Source of the DNA: Anagrus nilaparvatae
Lineage: Eukaryota > Arthropoda > Insecta > Hymenoptera > Mymaridae
DNA length: 64,000 nt
Assembly (NCBI GenBank): GCA_022575985.1
Contig: JAKSXM010000014.1
Span: 10,602,001-10,666,000 of the forward strand
Reading direction: 5' to 3'
Within the stretch, counting starts at the first letter, position 1; the number at the start of each line of letters is the position of its first letter. The notes under the pieces were generated by a model. That model saw only the letters and a list, made by a program, of their open reading frames with translations. It had not been told where the DNA came from and did no database searches. A program made the translations under genes and the position numbers. Positions 54,820 through 64,000 of the stretch are shown here, piece after piece.

Positions 54820-55332
54820 CTTAATTTAAATTAATGGAAATAAATAGTATTGTTTAGCAATAGTTTGTTACGATATATAAAAATTTTAGGATAATTAGCT
54901 AATTAGCATGCAATTTCGTTTTAGTGTTAAGATAAAATTTCTGAAATAAAATTATAATATCATAATATATCAATAAGTTTACTAAAATAAATTATTGGTT
55001 TTAACTTATTTGTATCATTGTTATCTGTTTTACAACTTAGTAATTCAATTTACATACTTGTAATTCGAATACACCGTGTTATTCGATTTACAACGTTTTA
55101 ATTTGATTTACAAAGTAGTTATTTGATTAACAAGTTTGTTCGAAAATCGATTAACTACAAGTATTAAATGTTAAATTTTCAAATCTAGTAATTTTATTAT
55201 AGTAATTTTATATAAACACTAAAACGAAATTTTCTAAATTGCATTCTATTTAGGAAATTATTGTACAATTTTTATATATCGCAACAAACTATTGCTAAAA
55301 AATACTCTTTATTTTCATTAATTTAAATCAAG
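54820..55332. repeat. Inverted repeat C around the AACACTAAAACG box
   Basis: The left arm at 54,820-54,928 ends in CGTTTTAGTGTT. The right arm at 55,215-55,332 starts AACACTAAAACG. They are reverse complements with moderate divergence; the left arm has ATTAGCTAATTAGCATGC where the right has a simpler GCATTCTATTTAGG. The interval contains a right-type arm (54,997-55,179). It is repeated at about 60,829-61,341. Confidence 0.8.
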
Positions 55333-58300
55333 TTGAAAAATACATTTAAATATATTATATTTAATAATTTATTTAAATATATTATATTTAAATATTTATT
55401 TAAAAATATTTATTATATTTAAAGAATTTGCATTCTATTTATATAAACACTAAAACGAAATTTTCTAAATTGCATTCTATTTAGGAAATTATTGTACAAT
55501 TTTTATATATCGCAACAAACTATTGCTAAAAAATACTCTTTATTTTCATAAATTTAAATTAAGTTGAAAAATACATTTAAATATATTATATTTAAAAATA
55601 TATTTAAATATATTATATTTAAATATTTATTTAAAAATATTTATTATATTTAAAGAATTTGCATTCTATTTAATCCTACAATTTTTATATTAAAAATTAA
55701 TACTTATTGTTAATCGATTTTCGAATAACAAACTTGTTAATCAAATTACTACTCAAACTACTTTGTAAACCAAATTAAAAGGTTGTAAATCGAATAACAA
55801 CGGTGTAATCAAATTACAACTATGTAAATTGTAGTAGTAAGTTGTAAAACAAATAACAATGATATAAATAAACGTTAAAACCAATAATTTATTTTAGTAA
55901 TCTTATTATAGTAATTTTATATTAACACTAAAACGAAATTTTCTAAATTGCTTTCTATTTAGGAAATTATTTTACAATTTTTATATATCGCAACAAACTA
56001 TTGCTAAAAAATACTATTTATTTTAATTAATTTAAATTAAGTTGAAAAATACATTAAAATATATAAAAATACATTTAAAAATACATTTAAACATTTAAAT
56101 ATATTATATTTAAAAATATATTTAAATATATTATATTTAAATATTTATTTAAAAATATTTATTATATTTAAAGAATTTGCATTCTATTTAATCCTACAAT
56201 TTTTATATTAAAAATTAATACTTATTGTTAATCGATTTTCGAATAACAAACTTGTTAATCAAATTACTACTCAAACTACTTTGTAAACCAAATTAAAAGG
56301 TTGTAAATCGAATAACAACGGTGTAATCAAATTACAACTATGTAAATTGTAGTAGTAAGTTGTAAAACAAATAACAATGATATAAATAAACGTTAAAACC
56401 AATAATTTATTTTAGTAATCTTATTATAGTAATTTTATATTAACACTAAAACGAAATTTTCTAAATTGCTTTCTATTTAGGAAATTATCTTACAATTTTT
56501 ATATATCGCAACAAACTATTGCTAAAAAATACTATTTATTTTAATTAATTTAAATTAAGTTGAAAAATACATTTAAATATATTTAAATATTTATTTAAAT
56601 ATGTAATATATTTAAAGAAAACTGCATTTTATTTTATCTTTCAATTTTTATATTAAACTGTTTTAGTTTACATGTCACAAACTACAGGAAAAAAAACCAA
56701 TTTATCTTCGATCATTATTTTTAGCCTGGATTTCAAAATTTAACATTTAATACTTGTTGTTAATCGATTTTCGAACAAACTTGTTAATCAAATAACTACT
56801 TTGTAAATCAAATTAAAACGTTGTAAATCGAATAACACGGTGTATTCGAATTACAAGTATTTAAATTGAATTACTAAGTTGTAAAACAGATAACAATGAT
56901 ACAAATAAGTTAAAACCAAAAATATATTTATTTTATTTAAATATTTATTTAAATATTTATTATATTCAAAGAATTTGCATTCTATATAATCCTATAATTT
57001 TTATATTAAACTGTTTTAGTTTACTTGTCACAAACTACAGGAAAAAAAAAAATTCTTTTAGATTTTTAGCCTTTATTTAAAAATTTAACAGTTTTGACTT
57101 GTTGAATTAAAACGTTGCAAATCCAATTACAACGATTTGAATAAAATTACAAAGTTGTAAAACTAATAACAATGTTCAATAACAATGTTTACAAATTAAC
57201 AAAGTTATATTTTGATTTAGCAAGGTTGTTAATTTTGATATTAGTATAATATTTATTATTTAGTATAATAAATACTAAAATAAATTATTGGTTTTAACTT
57301 ATTTGTATCATTGTTATCTGTTTTACAACATGGTAATTCAATTTACATATTTGTAATTCGTATACACCGTGTTATTCGATTTAGAACGTTTTAATTTGAT
57401 TTACAAAGTAGTTATTTGATTAACAAGTTTGTTCGATAATCGTTTAACAACAAGTATTAAATGTTAAATTTTCAAATCTAGTAATCTTATTATAGTAATT
57501 TTATATAAACACTAAAACGAAATTTTCTAAATTGCATTCTATTTAAGAAATTATTGTACAATTTTTATATATCGCAATAAACTATTGCTAAAAAATACTT
57601 TTTATTTACATTAATTTAAATTAAGTTGAAAAATACATTTAAATATATTATATTTAAATATTTATTTAAAAATATTTATTATATTTAAAGAATTTGCATT
57701 CTATTTAATCCTACAATTTTTATATTAAAAATTAATACTTGTTGTTAATCGATTTTCGAATAACAAACTTGTTAATCAAATTACTACTCAAACTACTTTG
57801 TAAACCAAATTAAAAGGTTGTAAATCGAATAACAACGGTGTAATCAAATTACAACTATGTAAATTGTAGTAGTAAGTTGTAAAACAAATAACAATGATAT
57901 AAATAAACGTTAAAACCAATAATTTATTTTAGTAATCTTATTATAGTAATTTTATATTAACACTAAAACGAAATTTTCTAAATTGCTTTCTATTTAGGAA
58001 ATTATCTTACAATTTTTATATATCGCAACAAACTATTGCTAAAAAATACTATTTATTTTAATTAATTTAAATTAAGTTGAAAAATAGATTTAAATATATT
58101 TAAATATTTATTTAAATATGTATTATATTTAAAGAAAACTGCATTTTATTTTATCTTACAATTTTTATATTAAACTGTTTTAGTTTACATGTCACAAACT
58201 ACAGGAAAAAAACCAATTTATCTTCGATCATTATTTTTAGCCTGTATTTCAAAATTTAACATTTAATACTTGTTGTTAATCGATTTTCGAACTAACTTGT

Positions 58301-61105
58301 TAATCAAATAACTACTTTGTAAATCAAATTAAAACGTTGTAAATCGTTTTAACGGTGTATTCGAATTACAAGTATTTAAATTGAATTACTAAGTTGTAAA
58401 ACAGATAACAATGATACAAATAAGTTAAAACCTAAAATATATTTATTTTATTTAAATATTTATTTAAATATTTATTATATTTAAAGAATTTGCATTCTAT
58501 ATAATCCTATAATTTTTATATTAAACTGTTTTAGTTTACTTGTCACAAACTACAGGAAAAAAAAAATTCTTTGAGATTTTTAGCCTTTATTTAAAAATTT
58601 AACAGTTTCGACTTGTTGAATTAAAACGTTGCAAATCCAATTACAACGATTTAAATAAAATTACAAAGTTATATTATATAAAATTACAAAGTTATGATTT
58701 ATGACAATGTTCAATAACAATGTTTACAAATTAACAAAGTTATATTTTGATTTAGCAAGGTTGTTAATTTTGATATTAGTATAATATTTATTATTTAGTA
58801 TAATAAATACTAAAATAAATTATTGGTTTTAATTTTATTTATATGATTGTTATCTGTTTTAAAACTTAGTAATTCAATTTACATACTTGTAATTCGTATA
58901 CACCGTGTTATTCGATTTAGAACGTTTTAATTTGATTTACAAAGTAGTTATTTGATTAACAATATTTGTTCGAAAATCGATTAACAACAAGTATTAAATG
59001 TTAAATTTTCAAATCTAGTAATCTTATTGTAGTAATTTTATATAAACACTAAAACGAAATTTTTTTACCTTGATAATTCAAGATGGATATCAACCTTGAT
59101 AATTCAAGATGGATTATCAACCTTGATAATTCAAGATGGATTATCAACCTTGATAATTCAAGATGGATTATCAACCTTGATAATTCAAGATGGATTATCA
59201 ACCTTGTTAATTCAAGATGGATTATCAACCTTGATAATTCAAAATGGATTATCAACCTTGATAATCCAAGATAAAATATCAACCTTGATAATTCGAGATG
59301 GATTATCAACCTTGATAATTCAAGATGGATTATCAACCTTGATAATTCAAGATGAATTATCAACCTTTATAATTCAAAATGGATTATCAACCTTGATAAT
59401 CCAAGATAAAATATCAACCTTGATAATTCGAGATGGATTATCAACCTTGATAATTCAAGATGGATTATCAACCTTGATAATTCAAGATGGATTATCAACC
59501 TTGATAATTCAAAATGGATTATCAACCTTGATAATCCAAGATAAAATATCAACCTTGATAATTCGAGATGGATTATCAACCTTGATAATTCCAGATGGAT
59601 TATCAACCTTGATAATTCAAGATGGATTATCAACCTTGATAATTCAAGATGGATTATCATCCTTGATAATTCAAGATTGATTATCAACCTTGATAATCCA
59701 AGATAAAATATCAACCTTGATAATTCAAAATGGATTATCAACCTTGATAATTCAAGATGGATTATCAACCTTGATAATTCAAGATGAATTATCAACCTTG
59801 ATAATTCAAGATGGATTATCAACCTTGATAATTCAAGATGGATTATCATCCTTGATAATTCAAGATTGATTATCAACCTTGATAATCCAAGATAAAATAT
59901 CAACCTTGATAATTCAAAATGGATTATCAACCTTGATAATCCAAGATAAAATATCAACCTTGATAATTCGAGATGGATTATCAACCTTGATAATTCAAGA
60001 TGGATTATCAACCTTGATAATTCAAGATGGATTATCAACCTTGATAATTCAAAATGGATTATCAACCTTGATAATCCAAGATAAAATATCAACCTTGATA
60101 ATTCGAGATGGATTATCAACCTTGATAATTCCAGATGGATTATCAACCTTGATAATTCAAGATGGATTATCAACCTTGATAATTCAAGATGGATTATCAT
60201 CCTTGATAATTCAAGATTGATTATCAACCTTGATAATCCAAGATAAAATATCAACCTTGATAATTCAAAATGGATTATCAACCTTGATAATTCAAGATGG
60301 ATTATCAACCTTGATAATTCAAAATGGATTATCAACCTTGATAATCCAAGATAAAATATCAACCTTGATAATTCGAGATGGATTATCAACCTTGATAATT
60401 CAAGATGGATTATCAACCTTGATAATTCAAGATGGATTATCAACCTTGATAATTCAAGATGGATTATCAACCTTGATAATTCAAAATGGATTATCAACCT
60501 TGATAATCCAAGATAAAATATCAACCTTGATAATTCGAGATGGATTATCAACCTTGATAATTCAAAATTAGCATGTAAATAATATAAATAATATACACCT
60601 TGCTAAATCAAAATATAATATAATTATAAATATAAATATAAATATTATAATTATAAATATAAATATAACCTTGTTAATTTGTAAACATTGTTATTGAACA
60701 TTTTTATTAGTTTTACAACTTTGTAATTTTATTTAAATCGTTGTAAATGGATTTGCAACGTTTTAATTCAACAAGTCGTAACTGTTAAATTTTTAAATAA
60801 ATTTTTAAATGTTTATATTTGTTTTGCACTTAATTTAAATTAATGGAAATAAATAGTATTGTTTAGCAATAGTTTGTTACGATATATAAAAATTTTAGGA
60901 TAATTAGCTAATTAGCATGCAATTTCGTTTTAGTGTTAAGATAAAATTTCTGAAATAAAATTATAATATCATAATATATCAATAAGTTTACTAAAATAAA
61001 TTATTGGTTTTAACTTATTTGTATCATTGTTATCTGTTTTACAACTTAGTAATTCAATTTACATACTTGTAATTCGAATACACCGTGTTATTCGATTTAC
61101 AACGT
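55097..61105. repeat. 6-kb unit, copy 2 (complete, 6,009 bp)
   Basis: The only complete copy in the window. At its left end it carries a tandem duplication of about 0.52 kb (55,710/56,228 are equivalent points). That duplication is missing from copy 3 and not present as a pair in copy 1. The remainder aligns with copy 1 at offsets of 6,005-6,009 bp with few differences. It carries the second 27-bp block at 59,070-60,567. Confidence 0.88.
59070..60567. repeat. 27-bp satellite block, copy 2
   Basis: This repeats the block at 53,061-54,558 at an offset of 6,009 bp. It has the same 26-bp first monomer, the same order of variants and the same 14-bp end. I found no difference between the two blocks by eye. 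Flanks match as well: ACGAAATTTTTTTACC on the left and AATTAGCATGTAAATAATA on the right. Confidence 0.95.
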
Positions 61106-64000
61106 TTTAATTTGATTTACAAAGTAGTTATTTGATTAACAAGTTTGTTCGAAAATCGATTAACTACAAGTATTAAATGTTAAATTTTCAAATCTAGTAA
61201 TTTTATTATAGTAATTTTATATAAACACTAAAACGAAATTTTCTAAATTGCATTCTATTTAGGAAATTATTGTACAATTTTTATATATCGCAACAAACTA
61301 TTGCTAAAAAATACTCTTTATTTTCATTAATTTAAATCAAGTTGAAAAATACATTTAAATATATTATATTTAATAATTTATTTAAATATATTATATTTAA
61401 ATATTTATTTAAAAATATTTATTATATTTAAAGAATTTGCATTCTATTTATATAAACACTAAAACGAAATTTTCTAAATTGCATTCTATTTAGGAAATTA
61501 TTGTACAATTTTTATATATCGCAACAAACTATTGCTAAAAAATACTCTTTATTTTCATAAATTTAAATTAAGTTGAAAAATACATTTAAATATATTATAT
61601 TTAAAAATATATTTAAATATATTATATTTAAATATTTATTTAAAAATATTTATTATATTTAAAGAATTTGCATTCTATTTAATCCTACAATTTTTATATT
61701 AAAAATTAATACTTATTGTTAATCGATTTTCGAATAACAAACTTGTTAATCAAATTACTACTCAAACTACTTTGTAAACCAAATTAAAAGGTTGTAAATC
61801 GAATAACAACGGTGTAATCAAATTACAACTATGTAAATTGTAGTAGTAAGTTGTAAAACAAATAACAATGATATAAATAAACGTTAAAACCAATAATTTA
61901 TTTTAGTAATCTTATTATAGTAATTTTATATTAACACTAAAACGAAATTTTCTAAATTGCTTTCTATTTAGGAAATTATTTTACAATTTTTATATATCGC
62001 AACAAACTATTGCTAAAAAATACTATTTATTTTAATTAATTTAAATTAAGTTGAAAAATACATTTAAATATATTTAAATATTTATTTAAATATGTAATAT
62101 ATTTAAAGAAAACTGCATTTTATTTTATCTTACAATTTTTATATTAAACTGTTTTAGTTTACATGTCACAAACTACAGGAAAAAAAACCAATTTATCTTC
62201 GATCATTATTTTTAGCCTGGATTTCAAAATTTAACATTTAATACTTGTTGTTAATCGATTTTCGAACAAACTTGTTAATCAAATAACTACTTTGTAAATC
62301 AAATTAAAACGTTGTAAATCGAATAACACGGTGTATTCGAATTACAAGTATTTAAATTGAATTACTAAGTTGTAAAACAGATAACAATGATACAAATAAG
62401 TTAAAACCAAAAATATATTTATTTTATTTAAATATTTATTTAAATATTTATTATATTCAAAGAATTTGCATTCTATATAATCCTATAATTTTTATATTAA
62501 ACTGTTTTAGTTTACTTGTCACAAACTACAGGAAAAAAAAAAATTCTTTTAGATTTTTAGCCTTTATTTAAAAATTTAACAGTTTTGACTTGTTGAATTA
62601 AAACGTTGCAAATCCAATTACAACGATTTGAATAAAATTACAAAGTTGTAAAACTAATAACAATGTTCAATAACAATGTTTAAAATTAACAAAGTTATAT
62701 TTTGATTTAGCAAGGTTGTTAATTTTGATATTAGTATAATATTTATTATTTAGTATAATAAATACTAAAATAAATTATTGGTTTTAACTTATTTGTATCA
62801 TTGTTATCTGTTTTACAACATGGTAATTCAATTTACATATTTGTAATTCGTATACACCGTGTTATTCGATTTAGAACGTTTTAATTTGATTTACAAAGTA
62901 GTTATTTGATTAACAAGTTTGTTCGATAATCGATTAACAACAAGTATTAAATGTTAAATTTTCAAATCTAGTAATCTTATTATAGTAATTTTATATAAAC
63001 ACTAAAACGAAATTTTCTAAATTGCATTCTATTTAAGAAATTATTGTACAATTTTTATATATCGCAATAAACTATTGCTAAAAAATACTTTTTATTTACA
63101 TTAATTTAAATTAAGTTGAAAAATACATTTAAATATATTATATTTAAATATTTATTTAAAAATATTTATTATATTTAAAGAATTTGCATTCTATTTAATC
63201 CTACAATTTTTATATTAAAAATTAATACTTGTTGTTAATCGATTTTCGAATAACAAACTTGTTAATCAAATTACTACTCAAACTACTTTGTAAACCAAAT
63301 TAAAAGGTTGTAAATCGAATAACAACGGTGTAATCAAATTACAACTATGTAAATTGTAGTAGTAAGTTGTAAAACAAATAACAATGATATAAATAAACGT
63401 TAAAACCAATAATTTATTTTAGTAATCTTATTATAGTAATTTTATATTAACACTAAAACGAAATTTTCTAAATTGCTTTCTATTTAGGAAATTATCTTAC
63501 AATTTTTATATATCGCAACAAACTATTGCTAAAAAATACTATTTATTTTAATTAATTTAAATTAAGTTGAAAAATAGATTTAAATATATTTAAATATTTA
63601 TTTAAATATGTATTATATTTAAAGAAAACTGCAAGATAAAATAAAATAAAAATTTTATCTTACAATTTTTATATTAAACTGTTTTAGTTTACATGTCACA
63701 AACTACAGGAAAAAAACCAATTTATCTTCGATCATTATTTTTAGCCTGTATTTCAAAATTTAACATTTAATACTTGTTGTTAATCGATTTTCGAACTAAC
63801 TTGTTAATCAAATAACTACTTTGTAAATCAAATTAAAACGTTGTAAATCGTTTTAACGGTGTATTCGAATTACAAGTATTTAAATTGAATTACTAAGTTG
63901 TAAAACAGATAACAATGATACAAATAAGTTAAAACCTAAAATATATTTATTTTATTTAAATATTTATTTAAATATTTATTATATTTAAAGAATTTGCATT
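61106..64000. repeat. 6-kb unit, copy 3 (cut by window end)
   Basis: This aligns with copy 2 at 6,009 bp until about 62,050. It then aligns about 5,490 bp from copy 2, because one sub-repeat of about 519 bp is missing. Private changes are a 1-bp loss at about 62,681 (TGTTTAAAATTAAC for TGTTTACAAATTAAC) and a fold-back insertion at 63,633-63,661. Confidence 0.85.
63633..63661. repeat. Fold-back insertion, 10-bp arms
   Basis: Where copies 1 and 2 read CTGCATTTTATTTTATCTTAC, copy 3 reads CTGC, then AAGATAAAAT, a 9-bp A-rich loop, and ATTTTATCTT. The new left half is the reverse complement of the resident ATTTTATCTT sequence. This gives a perfect 10-bp stem at 63,633-63,642 and 63,652-63,661. 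It looks like a templated (snap-back) replication error. Confidence 0.85.

Larger units (their letters stand above)
49801..55096. repeat. 6-kb unit, copy 1 (truncated and deleted)
   Basis: Base 49,801 corresponds to 55,097 and 61,106, which defines the phase at the junction. Relative to copy 2 about 709 bp are missing near 50,036. There is also a 4-bp loss at about 52,187 (CATGTAACTACAGG where copy 2 has CATGTCACAAACTACAGG). Order of parts: cut right-type arm; AT-rich stretch; diverged left-type arm (50,211-50,395); inverted pair (50,730-51,467); diverged left arm (51,728-51,912); inverted pair (52,242-53,000); 27-bp block (53,061-54,558); inverted-orientation segments; right-type arm. Confidence 0.85.
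49797..64000. repeat. AT-rich 6-kb tandem repeat domain
   Basis: From the junction to the window end the sequence is a second repeat domain with a basic period of 6,009 bp (6,005 bp upstream of a 4-bp indel at about 52,187). It holds recurrent boxes such as AACACTAAAACGAAATTTTC (at about 49,918, 50,437, 51,503, 51,954, 53,035, 55,215, 55,446 and onward), ATATATCGCAACAAACTATT, and ACTACAGG followed by a run of A. It also has stretches of pure A/T built from TTTAAATATTTATTT-like words, long inverted repeats and two 27-bp satellite blocks. Unlike the 42-bp array it keeps CpG (ATCGATTTTCGAA, AACGTTGT). I see no open reading frame outside the 27-bp blocks and no transposon hallmark. Confidence 0.92.

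Noticed and set aside
49797..64000. Transposable element (foldback or MITE-like) because of the long inverted repeats
   Set aside because: The inverted arms are internal parts of a 6-kb tandem unit. I could not find element ends with target-site duplications, nor any transposase or reverse-transcriptase coding capacity. An old foldback origin cannot be excluded.
49797..64000. Telomeric or subtelomeric repeats (TTAGG/TTAGGG)
   Set aside because: Only isolated TTTAGG words occur, in TATTTAGGAAATT boxes. There is no tandem run.
1..64000. Bacterial, organellar or viral origin suggested by the high A+T content
   Set aside because: There are no genes at all in 64 kb, and the structure is tandem satellite DNA with higher-order repeats. 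That does not fit a compact bacterial, mitochondrial or viral genome.

Overview
This window holds no gene that I can support. It is a block of eukaryotic satellite DNA, roughly 70-80% A+T by eye, made of two unrelated-looking repeat domains that meet at about position 49,797. I see no conserved protein, tRNA, rRNA, transposase or reverse-transcriptase signature, CRISPR array or telomeric array. Composition and architecture (tens of kb of head-to-tail short monomers with higher-order repeats, bordering a kilobase-scale tandem repeat) suggest heterochromatin, perhaps pericentromeric or centromeric, of an AT-rich eukaryote such as an insect or other invertebrate. The taxon is a guess.

Domain 1 (1-49,796) is one uninterrupted, single-orientation array of a 42-bp monomer, about 1,180 copies. 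Each monomer carries a TTTATC-N7-GATAAA dyad and fixed variant positions, so monomer subtypes can be followed. The order of subtypes repeats at several scales: 420 bp (10 monomers); an 814-bp block repeated at 1,803-bp spacing; a 2.2-3.0 kb unit (about 7.4-15.5 kb); a 7,047-bp unit (about 13.64-28.56 kb); and a highly regular 3,227-bp unit with shortened versions (about 30.33-47.9 kb). Monomers of 34, 40, 41, 43 and 47 bp act as markers inside these units. Most length differences between aligned units are multiples of 42, as expected of in-register unequal exchange.

Domain 2 (49,797-64,000) is a tandem repeat with a unit of about 6,009 bp: one copy truncated at the junction, one complete copy, and one cut by the window end. 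Each unit carries several long inverted repeats (arms about 110-185 bp). These arms, and other parts, are themselves built of a degenerate repeat of about 18-20 bp. Each of the first two units also contains a block of exactly 55 and a half copies of a 27-bp monomer whose arms form a TTGATAAT-N9-ATTATCAA hairpin. The two blocks look identical.

Long open frames occur on both strands of the 42-bp and 27-bp arrays, because both lengths are multiples of three and the monomers lack stops in some frames. I treat all of them as artefacts. The parts worth attention are the nested repeat hierarchy, the dyad/GATA-like motifs shared by both short satellites, the cryptic 20-bp family, and the near-identity of the large units. 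Near-identity means either very recent amplification or conversion, or an assembly effect.
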